Shown here: one piece after another, positions 25,312 to 34,440 of the stretch
Position numbering within the stretch: the first letter of the stretch is position 1
Layout of the letters: each line of letters begins with the position of its first letter
Program-made: the position numbers and the translations under genes
Assembly: GCA_013289955.1 (NCBI GenBank)
Contig: JABCYZ010000022.1
Span: 1 to 64,000 of the forward strand
Length of the DNA stretch: 64,000 nucleotides
Source of the DNA: Acidobacteriota bacterium
GTDB taxonomy: Bacteria; Acidobacteriota; Terriglobia; Acidiferrales; UBA7541
Direction of reading: 5' to 3'
Notes under the pieces: generated by a model
Told to the model about the DNA's origin: nothing
The model's input: only the letters and a program-made list of their open reading frames with translations
Database searches by the model: none

Positions 25312-26436
25312 ATGAGCGGCGACGGCACGAAGAATCGCCAGAGCCCGGGCTTAGGGCCACGGTTGGCGATCGGATTGTTGGCTCTGGGGTTCGTGTTGCC
25401 GGCGGCTGCGAGGTCTCAAGAGGAGCCGGTCCGAGAAGGCAGCGCGAACTCGCCGGGCGCACCCATCGAGGCTCGAGGCTCAACCAACGCGCAGCAGAGC
25501 GAGTCGCAATCTCTCGGGACTATTCGCGGGAAAGTCGTCGACCAGTCGGGCGCTGCGATCAGCGGAGCCCGTGTCGCGCTTTCGCGCGAAAATCAAGCAG
25601 AGGAATTGCAGGTGGAGACCGACGACGACGGTCTGTTCTTTTTTCCGAACCTCGCACCCGGTCTTTTGCAACTGACCTTCAGTTCCGAGGGTTTGACCGG
25701 ACAGGCTATCTACGAGACGTTGAGCGCGGGGCAGTCCTTGACCGTGCCAGATGTGGTGCTGATCGTTCAGACGCAAGTCACCGAAGTGCGCGTAGGCCTG
25801 ACGCCCGCAGAGCAGGCGGAGGACGAGGTGAAAGCAGAGGAGAAGCAGCGCATTTTTGGGTTGATCCCGAATTACTTCGTGACCTACGACCCTCATCCAG
25901 CTCCCCTTCCGTCGAAGCTAAAGTTCAGGCTCGCCTGGAAGTCGTCTGTGGATCCATTCACGCTACTAGCGATTGGCGCCGTGGCCGGAGCGGAGCAGGC
26001 GGGCAATCAGTGGCGCGGTTATGGGCAAGGGGCCGAAGGGTATGCGAAGCGTTACGGGGCATCCTACGCGGACGTTGCCGGTGGTACGTTCATCGGAGGA
26101 GCCGTACTGCCATCGCTTCTAAAACAGGATCCGCGTTACTTCTATCAAGGAAGGGGCACTAAGAAGTCGCGGCTCCTGCATGCTCTGGCAAGTTCCGTGA
26201 TATGCAGAGGCGATAACGGAAAGCTCGAACCAAATTACTCGAACATAGGAGGAGCCTTCGCGGCGGGCGGCCTTGCAAATCTTTACGCTGCGCCGGGGAG
26301 CAGGAGCGGGGGGAGGCTAGTGGTTTCAACGGCACTGGTCAGGCTAGGCGAAACAGTTGTAGCCGGCGTCTTTCAAGAATTCTTTATCAGGAAGGCCACG
26401 CCGAGTCAGCGCAACAGCTCTCTAGCTCAGCCTTAG
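25312..26436 (+). CDS. Exported protein with carboxypeptidase-regulatory-like domain
   Basis: A 374-residue protein with an N-terminal signal (LAIGLLALGFVLPAAARSQ). A CarboxypepD_reg/CnaB-like beta-sandwich follows at about residues 68-150 (GTIRGKVVDQSGAAISGARVALS ... FFPNLAPGLLQLTFSSEG). A C-terminal region of about 180 residues begins IFGLIPNYFVTYDPHPAPL and has alternating glycine-rich hydrophobic stretches (ADVAGGTFIGGAVLPSLLKQDPRYFYQG). I recognise this as a recurrent acidobacterial exported protein, but its function is not established; outer-membrane association is inferred. The ATG at 25312 follows GGAAG. It is in the same direction as the radical SAM gene, and co-transcription is possible. 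Confidence 0.72.
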   Translation: MSGDGTKNRQSPGLGPRLAIGLLALGFVLPAAARSQEEPVREGSANSPGAPIEARGSTNAQQSESQSLGTIRGKVVDQSGAAISGARVALSRENQAEELQVETDDDGLFFFPNLAPGLLQLTFSSEGLTGQAIYETLSAGQSLTVPDVVLIVQTQVTEVRVGLTPAEQAEDEVKAEEKQRIFGLIPNYFVTYDPHPAPLPSKLKFRLAWKSSVDPFTLLAIGAVAGAEQAGNQWRGYGQGAEGYAKRYGASYADVAGGTFIGGAVLPSLLKQDPRYFYQGRGTKKSRLLHALASSVICRGDNGKLEPNYSNIGGAFAAGGLANLYAAPGSRSGGRLVVSTALVRLGETVVAGVFQEFFIRKATPSQRNSSLAQP

Positions 26437-26470
26437 GGGCGCGAGTTGGCCCCTAAGACTTTCTTCCTGG

Positions 26471-27976
26471 TTAAGTCCTTTTATGACGGAAACTCTTCTC
26501 AGCCAAGAGCACACTTTTTAGCCGGCGGACGGCGTTTGGCATTTCCTCAGCCGTTGTGTTTCCAAACCCCAATATAAATCCCTGGCGAGGTGTGTCGCCG
26601 AGGTAGGCGGGAGAAAGCGGCGCGACCCAGAGCTTCTCGCGTGCGGCGCGCGCGGCTATTGGCTGGTCTCGCAACCCTTTTGGCAAGAGGACCGCAAGGT
26701 GCATTCCCGCCTCCGACCCAAGCACCTGGAGCACAGAGCCGAATTCCTTCTGGAGTTCGTCGACAAGCGCTGTCCTGCGCTGGGAGTAGAGCTGGCGCAT
26801 GCGACGAATGTGGCGCGCGAAATGGCCTTCATTCATGAAGTCCGTGAGTACGGCCTGGAAAAAATGGGGCGGCGCTATATCCATTACATAGCGAACCGCC
26901 GCGAAACGGCTCACCAGGTCCGGCGGAATCACGATGTAACCCAGCCGTAAGGAAGGAAACAAGGTTTTGCTGAAGGTTCCTATATAGATGACACGAGAGT
27001 TGTGGTCGAGACCCTGCAGAGAGGCGATGGGCATGCTCCCATAGCGGTACTCGCTGTCGTAATCGTCCTCAATGACCCAGGCTCCCGAACTTTGCGCCCA
27101 GTCAAGGAGCTGAAGGCGCCGCGCTGCGCTCATGGTCGCGCCGAGGGGGAATTGATGAGAAGGTGCAACAAAAGCGGCTCTTGCTTTGCGGCACGTCTTG
27201 ACGCCAAAGGCTACATCCAGGCCCTCGCCATCCACAGGGACAGGCACGAGACGACAGCCCGCCGCGGTTAAAACATGCCGTGTCAACCAGTATCCGGGTT
27301 CTTCGACCCAAGCGGCGCTTCGATCGTCGAGCAGGACCCGCGTCGTAATCTCTAGAGCTTGCTGAGAGCCAGCGACAATCATGACCTGCTCCGGATCGCA
27401 GTGCACCGCACGCGCGGTTCTGAGATAGGCGCATATGGCTTTGCGAAGCTCTTCGAAGCCGAGCGGCCCGCCGTACTGCAATTCTCTGGCACGGGGATTT
27501 CGGCAATGGCGCATGACGATGCGCGACCAGGTCTGAAAGGGGAATTGGTCGAAAGCCGGCTGGCTCACGTTGAAGGCCCCCAACCCGCTTAACCACGGGA
27601 GTCTTTCATATGCGGGAAGCAGGCTCGAGCGTCGCGAAGTAACCCGCGCGCCTGAACGCGCTACATCGGGACTGCTCGAGCCGCGATCACTGGAGGTCCA
27701 TTGGTCTGGCAGAGAACTGCAGACGAACGTTCCTGAACCTGCGCGAGCTTCGAAATATCCTTCGGCAAGAAGCTGAGAATAGGCCGTCAGCACCGGTATT
27801 CGAGAAATCTTCAATTCGCTGGCAAGCGCTCGGGTCGAAGGAATCTGCTGGTCCGCGCCCAGGTTCCGACTGACGATCATGGAACGATAGGCGTCATAGA
27901 TCTGCTTGTGCAAGGGCTTCGGGGCTTTCCGGTCAACAGCGATCACGGGCAACAACGCACTGGGTACCTTCTTCAT
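26471..27976 (-). CDS. MocR-type GntR regulator with PLP aminotransferase domain
   Basis: A 501-residue protein. Residues about 1-75 form a GntR winged helix (PLHKQIYDAYRSMIVSRNLGADQQIPSTRALASELKISR...YFEARAGSGTFV). Residues about 110-490 form a fold-type-I aminotransferase domain with the PLP-phosphate and lysine segment YIGTFSKTLFPSLRLGYIV and the DDYDSEYRYG acid. MocR/PdxR proteins bind PLP or its adducts and usually control a divergently transcribed neighbour; here that is the TonB-dependent receptor at 28197. The ATG at 27976 is used; the in-frame codon four positions earlier is weaker. Confidence 0.88.
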   Translation of the reverse strand: MKKVPSALLPVIAVDRKAPKPLHKQIYDAYRSMIVSRNLGADQQIPSTRALASELKISRIPVLTAYSQLLAEGYFEARAGSGTFVCSSLPDQWTSSDRGSSSPDVARSGARVTSRRSSLLPAYERLPWLSGLGAFNVSQPAFDQFPFQTWSRIVMRHCRNPRARELQYGGPLGFEELRKAICAYLRTARAVHCDPEQVMIVAGSQQALEITTRVLLDDRSAAWVEEPGYWLTRHVLTAAGCRLVPVPVDGEGLDVAFGVKTCRKARAAFVAPSHQFPLGATMSAARRLQLLDWAQSSGAWVIEDDYDSEYRYGSMPIASLQGLDHNSRVIYIGTFSKTLFPSLRLGYIVIPPDLVSRFAAVRYVMDIAPPHFFQAVLTDFMNEGHFARHIRRMRQLYSQRRTALVDELQKEFGSVLQVLGSEAGMHLAVLLPKGLRDQPIAARAAREKLWVAPLSPAYLGDTPRQGFILGFGNTTAEEMPNAVRRLKSVLLAEKSFRHKRT

Positions 27977-28196
27977 TTCCCTCCCCAACTGGTCATAGCG
28001 ATTTCATCCCAAGTGGATATTGCGCCCGACCACTCCCGCAAGCAACATTAAAAAAATCGATATTGCAGATCGTCTTTTGCTTCTTGTCCCGGTGCGACAG
28101 ATACGGGGCGTCGGTGCGGATGCTCCTGAAGGCTTGAAAGAGCTTTCCGAGGAATGAGATTGCTGGCGGCCTAATTTCTAAAGGGGGTATCTCGAA
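27977..28196. promoter_or_regulatory. Divergent control region between MocR gene and TonB receptor
   Basis: A 220-bp intergenic interval that must carry both promoters. It includes an AT-rich core at about 28045-28080 and, on the plus strand, AAGGGGG (28180-28186), a strong ribosome site for the GTG at 28197. MocR regulators typically bind such divergent spacers; no specific operator is claimed. Confidence 0.45.
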
Positions 28197-31100
28197 GTGC
28201 TCGACCAAAAAAACTTTCTAACTCAGATTAAGCAGTTTCGCTTGCGGTTTCTTTTTGTTCTTTTGATGTCCCTGATCGGTTTTTCTGCTTCAACGTTCGC
28301 GCAGCAAGCCACCATCGTTGGGACGGTTACCGATCCCTCGGGTGCCGTTGTCCCGAATGTGGCTGTCACTCTGACCAATACGGATACGGGCGTAAGCCAT
28401 GTCATTCCCACCAACGACGCTGGCCAGTACGTCGCGGTCGATCTCCAGATCGGCCACTACCGGGTGAAAGCGGAGGCCAAAGGATTCAAGGTTTCCGAGC
28501 AAAAAGATATCGTGCTGACCGTTGGCGATCGCATCCGCGTCGATTTCCAGATGCAACTGGGCGCGGCGCAGGAAACCGTAACGGTTGAAGCCAATGCCGT
28601 ACAGGTTCAGACGGATTCCGGAGAACGCAGCAACCTGATCACCGACCAGCAGATGAGCCAGATCGCCGTGGCCGGGCGCAGCATTTATCAGCTCGCCGCT
28701 CTGACCCCAGGAGCCTCGAGCCAGATTGGCGCCGGTGGCATGAACTCAGCCGAAGTCAACACTCCCGTGGGCGGCGACGCCAGCGTCGAATTCAATGGCA
28801 TGCGCCAGAACCACAACATCTACTTGCTTGACGGTGGTGAAGACGATGACCGCGGCGGCGCGGGTGGCATGAGCATCGCCCCATCGACGGACGCGATCCA
28901 GGAGTTTCGCGCTCTTACTTCCAACTACAGCGCGGACTACGGTCTCTCTTCGGCCGGCACCATGACCATGGTGCTGAAATCCGGAACGAGCCAGTTTCAC
29001 GCTTCCGCATGGGAATTTAACCGCAACGATTTCTTCGACGCGCAAAACTACTTCGTCCCGAATCAGGAGCTGCGCTTGAACGTTTACGGCTTTAACGTCG
29101 GCGGTCCGGTAACTCTAGGCCATCTCTATAACCCGGACAAGAAGCGGACTTTTTTCTTTTACAACATGGAGTGGCGCCCGCTGATTCAGGGCGGCGCGAC
29201 CAACCAGACGGTTCCCGGCACAGCTACTTACGGCGGAAATTTCAGCTCTCTTAGCACGCCGATCCTTGTGCCAACGACGGCACAAGTGGCCCCATCCGTT
29301 CTTTTCGCCAACTGTCCCGGCCAGGACGCGGCAGGCGCGGGAGTCGTGCAAGGTCAGCCTTTCCCGGGCAACGTCATTCCGGCGTGCATGATCAATCCGA
29401 ATTCCGCTGCTCTGGTCAAGGCCGGCATTTTCCCGGCAGACAACGCAGTGTCCTCGAACGGGAGCCCCGAGTTCAAGGGCGGCGCCAACGCGGACACGAA
29501 TTTGCGGGAAGAGATCGTCCGCATCGATCATAACTTCACCGACAAATTCTCCGTCTTCGGACACTACATCGCCGAGCAAGTTTCGCAAGGTTTTGCCACC
29601 AGCCAGTGGAGCGGCGACAACGTTCCCACGGTTGGCGACACTTTCGGCAACCCCTCGTATAGCGCCGTCATTCATACGACCTATACGATCAGCCCGACGC
29701 TCGTCAACGAAGTGGCCTTCAACTACAACGGGAACCGAATCAACATCGTGCCTTACGCAGCCTCGGGCCTGACCAGTCTGGCTCTTCCGAGCGGCTACGA
29801 TTCTACGAGCACCAGACTCTTCACTGGACCGAACAATGACAGCCGCATTCCCAACATCGATTTGAGCGGCGCGAGCGGCGCGCAATTTGAAATCTCCAGC
29901 TGGCCGTGGCACAACAAGGCCGATGACTATCAGATCCGCGACGATATTTCCTGGACCCATGGCGCCCACCAGTTCAAGTTCGGCGGAAGCTGGGCGCTCT
30001 ACAAGAAGACTCAGGACCTCTTTGGCCAGACCCAGGGTGGTTTCAGCTTCAACGGCACGTACACCGGAAATGGCACAGCCGCCGACCCCGGAAACAGCTT
30101 CGCCGATTTCTTGCTCGGAACTCCCAGCTCCTATCAAGAGCTGGCCGTGCAAGACCATGGGCAGTGGAACAACGTATCCTGGGCCGCGTACTTCCAGGAC
30201 AACTGGCGCGTGAACCGCAGGTTGACTCTTAACCTGGGCTTGCGCTGGGACGGCGTGCCGCACACCTACGAAGCCAACGACCGCATGGGGAATTTCTATC
30301 CCAGCCTTTATAACGCGGCCGATGCAGCCACCTTCAACGGCAACAACAGTATTTGCAGCGGGCCAGGGAATGGCTGCGTCGCAGCCAGTCCGGGTCTCGG
30401 CACGAGTCCGAATCCCATTCTCGCTGGTGTTCCGCTGTACTTGAACGGCATCGGCATTCCGGGTCAGGACGGCGTTCCAAAGGGCCTGGTCAACAATCAC
30501 TGGGCCGCCTTCGGTCCTCGCCTCGGCTTTGCCTATGATCTTACGGGAGCGGGCAAAACGGTTATCCGCGGCGGGTTCGGCATCATGTACGAACGCATCC
30601 AGGGCAACGATATGTACAATGCCGGTCCCAATATCCCGTTCAGCTTGCAGGTTAATCTCAATGGCGTCGAGATGACGAATCCAAGTCTCGCGCTCTCTAG
30701 CGGGGCGGCGGCGACTCAGCCCATCAACGCTGCCAGCATCACGGGCCTCGATGTGAGTGATTACAAGCTGCCGGTAAGCTATCAGTGGAGCATTGGCGTA
30801 CAACACCAGATTGGAACCAAGTCGGTGCTGACGGCGAGCTATGTGGGTAACCAAGCCCGCCACCAGAATGACTACCGGAACATCAACCTGCCCACCGAGA
30901 GTTATCTATCGAATCTGATTAACAACGCTCCTTATCAGACGGCGCCGGGCCTGCCCTATCCGGGCTTCAACGCCATCACGCTCTCTGAAAACGAAGCAAA
31001 CACCCACTACAATGGCCTGCAAGTGGATCTGAATTCACAACTGAGCCATGACCTGACCCTGCGGGCGATCTACACGCTTTCGCGTGCGGACGACCCGACC

Positions 31101-31715
31101 ACTGCCGGCAGCGGCGGCGGCGACCTTGGCAACGTGTCGAATCCCTACGCCGGCTGGCTATACGACGTCGGGCCGAGCGGCTACGATCGCTTGAACGTGG
31201 CCGTCGTCGACTTCATCTACGACATCCCGCTCTTCCGCCACAATGAGAACCGTCTCTTGAAGTCTGTGGTTGGAGGTTGGCAAGTATCGGGCATCGTTAC
31301 GATGGAGTCCGGCCTGCCGATTAACATCGGCATCAGCGGTGGACAAGGCGGCAATGGCGTACCCAATGGCGTTAACCGGCCGGACCTGACAGGCACATTG
31401 ACCACTCCGCATCTCGTCGACGAGTGGTTTAGCCCGTCGGCCTTCTCGCTTCCCGCTCTGGGGGCTTGGGGCACTCTGCCGCACAACGATCTGCGTGGAC
31501 CTGGCCGCGACAACTGGAACGTCTCGCTGTTCAAGAGCTTTACGCTCAGCGAATCTCGCGGCAGCCGACTGGAACTGCGTCTGGAAACCTTCAACACCTG
31601 GAACCATACCCAGTTCAACGCCGTGGATACGAACCTTGGCGACAGCCGATTCGGCCAAGTGACATCTGCCTTCGACCCGAGAATCCTTCAGCTCGGAGGA
31701 AAGATCTACTTCTAA
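28197..31715 (+). CDS. Oar-type TonB-dependent receptor with CarboxypepD_reg N-terminus
   Basis: An 1172-residue outer-membrane protein. The signal peptide (LRFLFVLLMSLIGFSASTFAQ) precedes a carboxypeptidase-regulatory-like sandwich (IVGTVTDPSGAVVPNVAVTL). Then come a plug (QQMSQIAVAGRSIYQLAALTPG; NGMRQNHNIYLLDGGEDDD) and a long beta-barrel ending in ILQLGGKIYF, with the aromatic terminal residue needed for outer-membrane insertion. Such receptors, abundant in Acidobacteriota, import large substrates (oligosaccharides, peptides, metal chelates) in a TonB-dependent way; the ligand is unknown. The start is a GTG at 28197 behind AAGGGGG. It is divergent from the MocR regulator, which suggests that an amino-acid- or vitamin B6-related signal may control it (inference). 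Confidence 0.9.
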   Translation: MLDQKNFLTQIKQFRLRFLFVLLMSLIGFSASTFAQQATIVGTVTDPSGAVVPNVAVTLTNTDTGVSHVIPTNDAGQYVAVDLQIGHYRVKAEAKGFKVSEQKDIVLTVGDRIRVDFQMQLGAAQETVTVEANAVQVQTDSGERSNLITDQQMSQIAVAGRSIYQLAALTPGASSQIGAGGMNSAEVNTPVGGDASVEFNGMRQNHNIYLLDGGEDDDRGGAGGMSIAPSTDAIQEFRALTSNYSADYGLSSAGTMTMVLKSGTSQFHASAWEFNRNDFFDAQNYFVPNQELRLNVYGFNVGGPVTLGHLYNPDKKRTFFFYNMEWRPLIQGGATNQTVPGTATYGGNFSSLSTPILVPTTAQVAPSVLFANCPGQDAAGAGVVQGQPFPGNVIPACMINPNSAALVKAGIFPADNAVSSNGSPEFKGGANADTNLREEIVRIDHNFTDKFSVFGHYIAEQVSQGFATSQWSGDNVPTVGDTFGNPSYSAVIHTTYTISPTLVNEVAFNYNGNRINIVPYAASGLTSLALPSGYDSTSTRLFTGPNNDSRIPNIDLSGASGAQFEISSWPWHNKADDYQIRDDISWTHGAHQFKFGGSWALYKKTQDLFGQTQGGFSFNGTYTGNGTAADPGNSFADFLLGTPSSYQELAVQDHGQWNNVSWAAYFQDNWRVNRRLTLNLGLRWDGVPHTYEANDRMGNFYPSLYNAADAATFNGNNSICSGPGNGCVAASPGLGTSPNPILAGVPLYLNGIGIPGQDGVPKGLVNNHWAAFGPRLGFAYDLTGAGKTVIRGGFGIMYERIQGNDMYNAGPNIPFSLQVNLNGVEMTNPSLALSSGAAATQPINAASITGLDVSDYKLPVSYQWSIGVQHQIGTKSVLTASYVGNQARHQNDYRNINLPTESYLSNLINNAPYQTAPGLPYPGFNAITLSENEANTHYNGLQVDLNSQLSHDLTLRAIYTLSRADDPTTAGSGGGDLGNVSNPYAGWLYDVGPSGYDRLNVAVVDFIYDIPLFRHNENRLLKSVVGGWQVSGIVTMESGLPINIGISGGQGGNGVPNGVNRPDLTGTLTTPHLVDEWFSPSAFSLPALGAWGTLPHNDLRGPGRDNWNVSLFKSFTLSESRGSRLELRLETFNTWNHTQFNAVDTNLGDSRFGQVTSAFDPRILQLGGKIYF

Positions 31716-31740
31716 CCACACCCTGGAAGTAGGCAAGGCA

Positions 31741-31781
31741 CCCCGCTCGCCCACCACACCGTGCGAGCGGGGTTTTGTTTT
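31741..31781 (+). terminator. Rho-independent terminator after the TonB receptor
   Basis: CCCCGCTCGC (31741-31750) pairs perfectly with GCGAGCGGGG (31763-31772) around a 12-nt loop and is followed by TTTTGTTTT. It lies 26 bp past the receptor stop codon. Confidence 0.9.
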
Positions 31782-31894
31782 CGGCTTCAGAAAAGATAGA
31801 AGCCCCTGGGGGCTAGAACCACCGAGTTGTTAGCCGGGGACCGTCGTCCGAAATTCTTCTTGCGGCACCGAAGTCGAGAGAGCGTCAATCGAAA

Positions 31895-32695
31895 TCAATG
31901 GGGCACCCAGATGGGATTGTGCGTGAAGAGACCGCTGACGAAGCCCATCTGATAAACAATGAAGAGGCCAAAGACCAGACTCACGAGCCCAGAGACCAGC
32001 CCCAGGCCATGATTGAGGCGAGCAAAGCGCTTCTCAGAATAGGTAAATGGGACAGCGATGGCCGCAGTGATCAGCATCATCCCTGCGACGGTGCCGAGAC
32101 CAAAAACCAAAAGATATACAACGGCCCAGGATGGAATACGAATGGTGGTCAGCACGAGCAATGCGACGGCCGCCGATCCCGCTAGCCCGTGAACGATACC
32201 AACAGCCAGCGGCCGAACGACTTGATAGAAGCCAAGCTTCCCAAAAATGCGATCCATCCAACCGACGGGAGTGGCGTCCTCAGCGTGGCCGTGTCTTTCC
32301 GGGCCATGACCGTGCGGGTGGCTGTGAATGTAGTCTCCATGCCCGTGGGGATCTGAATGAGTTCCCATTTGAGACGGTGTGAAAGTCTCCGTAATCCTTT
32401 GCATGATTCCGGAGAGATTCAGAATTCCCAGAAGAATCAGCATCAAGCCAACCGACAACTCCATCGTGAGGCCCAGTCTTGGCGGAATCACGATGCCAAA
32501 CAGGATGATTAGCGAACCAACAACGAGAATCGTGATCGTGTGTCCCAGTCCCCAGAGAGCCCCAATCAAAGCCGCGTGGCGGATACTTCGCTGACGGCTC
32601 ACGATGGTCGTTACGGCGATCACATGGTCCGGATCGGTCGCATGGCGCATACCGAGAAAAAAGCCAAGAGCGATAATGGAAAGCAATGTGATCAT
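31895..32695 (-). CDS. NiCoT/UreH-type nickel-cobalt transporter-like membrane protein
   Basis: A 266-residue polytopic protein with six or more membrane helices. It carries the nickel/cobalt-permease helix signature GMRHATDPDHVIAV (about residues 15-28). A histidine-rich cytoplasmic loop follows (HSDPHGHGDYIHSHPHGHGPERHGHAED, broken here by description), and a second signature-like helix reads VGIVHGLAGSAAV. The His-rich loop is typical of metal delivery. Family members import Ni2+ or Co2+ for urease, hydrogenase or cobalamin, or export excess metal; none of those enzymes is encoded in the window, so direction is open. The ATG at 32695 abuts the TAA of a small upstream ORF. The TonB receptor terminator separates it from the convergent gene. 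Confidence 0.85.
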   Translation of the reverse strand: MITLLSIIALGFFLGMRHATDPDHVIAVTTIVSRQRSIRHAALIGALWGLGHTITILVVGSLIILFGIVIPPRLGLTMELSVGLMLILLGILNLSGIMQRITETFTPSQMGTHSDPHGHGDYIHSHPHGHGPERHGHAEDATPVGWMDRIFGKLGFYQVVRPLAVGIVHGLAGSAAVALLVLTTIRIPSWAVVYLLVFGLGTVAGMMLITAAIAVPFTYSEKRFARLNHGLGLVSGLVSLVFGLFIVYQMGFVSGLFTHNPIWVPH

Positions 32696-32917
32696 TTATT
32701 CCCTGACCCGAGAGGCGGCGCGGAATCGGATCCGCCGAGTTTCGATAGACTCCAGGTATTCTGTCATTCTTTTTCCGGTTTGGCCGTCACTTTGAAATTT
32801 TTTTATCTCCCGCCGTAGTGTTTCGGTGTTTCGTCTCGCCGCTGTCTCGTCAAATTCTACGGCGGCGGTAAGATCCGATCCAGCAGAGATGATAGCAAGG
32901 GCCGCGCTCGTGAACAT
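32696..32917 (-). CDS. Possible small protein abutting the metal transporter gene
   Basis: A 73-codon frame whose TAA is directly followed by the ATG of the transporter gene, an arrangement that usually indicates translational coupling. The frame stays open further upstream (REYPA before the methionine), so the true start may be earlier. The sequence is rich in Arg, Glu and Thr (TETLRREIKKFQSDGQTGKRMTEY), with an Ala-rich N-terminus, and I recognise no family. No histidine-rich or metal-binding motif is present. Confidence 0.35.
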   Translation of the reverse strand: MFTSAALAIISAGSDLTAAVEFDETAARRNTETLRREIKKFQSDGQTGKRMTEYLESIETRRIRFRAASRVRE

Positions 32918-33219
32918 CGCCGGATATTCTCGCTCTCTCTTCCCGGGAGCAGCGCGAAAGGCAAATCTCGGCCGAGACGGTCAGCGGAAGGGCACACTAC
33001 CTGACGAGGCGATGGGGGGCCATCCAATCCACCTCCCTTTTTCCCGTGTATCCGCACCCCGCCCGATTACATCTAAGGGGCTCTGAAGGCAGATTCGAAA
33101 CTCGCCCGGCTTTGGGGACCGCGCCGGGCGCCTGGCAGATTTGCCGCTTTCGATGAGCCCTGATGTCATCGCCAGAATGCCGTGAAGTGTGTGCTACTGT
33201 CGTCGCCGAAGGAGTATTC
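32918..33219. other. Divergent intergenic region before the RND operon
   Basis: About 300 bp between the transporter region (minus) and the efflux operon (plus). I searched it by eye for cobalamin or NiCo riboswitch features and found none. AAGGAG near 33208 is the ribosome site for the adaptor gene. No protein-like frame is evident. Confidence 0.4.
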
Positions 33220-34437
33220 ATGTCGCTCGATTTCGCTGGACCTGTTAGTCCACCTCTACGCCCGGGAGAGCAGCCCCGTCATTTCCGCTCTGCCTGCCCG
33301 AGAATTGTTCGGGCCCTCTTCGTCGCGAGTACTTTTTCATTTCTAGCCATCCTCGCTGGCTGCGGAAAAGCCGCAGGGACTGCTGGCCCTCCTCCAGAAG
33401 TAAAAGTCCTCGCAGTGGTTCAAAAGGACGTTCCCATCGTTAGCGAGTGGGTCGCCACACTCGACGGCTACGTCAACGCCCAGATCCAGCCGCAAGTCAC
33501 CGGCTACATCGTCAAACAAACATACAAAGAGGGAGCTCCTGTTCACAACGGCGCCGTTTTATTTGAGATTGACCCGCGTCCCTTCCAGGCTCTGCTCGAC
33601 CAGGCCAAGGCCCAGTTGGCGCAAGCGCAAGCGCAAATGGGCAAGACCCAGCTCGACGTTGACCGTGACACGCCGCTCGCCAAAGAGCGCGCCATCGCGC
33701 AAAGCCAGCTCGACAACGATATCCAGGCGAATCTTGCCGCAAAAGCCGCCGTCCAATCCTCGGAGGCTCAAGTCGAGCAAGCCCAATTAAATTTAGGATT
33801 CACCCACGTCACGTCGCTCTTTGACGGCATCGCCGGCATCGCCCAGGTGCAGCTCGGCAACCTGGTGAACCCGAGCACCGTACTTACTTCTGTCTCCCAG
33901 GTAGATCCCATCAAAGCCTATTTCCCCATCAGCGAGCAGGAATATCTCCGTCTCGCCGAGCGCATCAACGCCCCACAGGGCCATGAGGACGCGCCCAAAG
34001 ATGCTCCGCCGCTCGAATTGATTCTCGCCGACGGAACCGTTTACCCATCCAAAGGCCGCGTTCTTTATACCGATCGCCAGGTGGACATTACGACCGGCAC
34101 CATTCGTGTCGTTTCGGCGTTTCCCAACCCCAAGAATTTCCTGCGCCCGGGACAGTTCGGCCGCGTTCGCGCCTCGACCTACACGCGCACCGGTGCGCTC
34201 CTGGTTCCGCAACGCGCCGTCATCGAGCTGCAAGGGAGCTTTCAACTCGCGGTTGTCGGTAGCGACAACAAGGTCAGCATCCGCATCGTCAAGGTCGGCG
34301 AGCGCGTCGGCACGGAATGGATCATCGACAGCGGCGTGAAGCAAGGCGAGATGGTCATTGTCGAAGGCGTGCAGAAAGTGCGCGACGGATCTTCCGTCGA
34401 CCCCAAACCATTGGCTGCAGCCGCGGGAGCGGACTGA
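33220..34437 (+). CDS. RND efflux periplasmic adaptor lipoprotein
   Basis: A 405-residue membrane-fusion protein. A lipobox, AILAGC (Cys48), lies after an unusually long N-terminal stretch. Lipoyl/barrel-sandwich strands (VSEWVATLDGYVNAQIQPQVTGYIVKQ) are followed by a coiled-coil hairpin (about residues 135-205, LLDQAKAQLAQAQAQMGKTQLDVDRD), the beta-barrel (VDITTGTIRVVSAFPNP) and a membrane-proximal domain. It links the inner-membrane pump to the outer-membrane channel. The ATG at 33220 follows AAGGAG. It is the first gene of a three-gene operon; the pump starts 3 bp after its stop codon. Confidence 0.92.
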   Translation: MSLDFAGPVSPPLRPGEQPRHFRSACPRIVRALFVASTFSFLAILAGCGKAAGTAGPPPEVKVLAVVQKDVPIVSEWVATLDGYVNAQIQPQVTGYIVKQTYKEGAPVHNGAVLFEIDPRPFQALLDQAKAQLAQAQAQMGKTQLDVDRDTPLAKERAIAQSQLDNDIQANLAAKAAVQSSEAQVEQAQLNLGFTHVTSLFDGIAGIAQVQLGNLVNPSTVLTSVSQVDPIKAYFPISEQEYLRLAERINAPQGHEDAPKDAPPLELILADGTVYPSKGRVLYTDRQVDITTGTIRVVSAFPNPKNFLRPGQFGRVRASTYTRTGALLVPQRAVIELQGSFQLAVVGSDNKVSIRIVKVGERVGTEWIIDSGVKQGEMVIVEGVQKVRDGSSVDPKPLAAAAGAD

Positions 34438-34440
34438 CCC

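Noticed and set aside
32696-33219. Possible cobalamin or nickel-cobalt riboswitch upstream of the metal transporter
   Set aside because: I looked for the B12-box and G-rich NiCo motifs on both strands and found neither.
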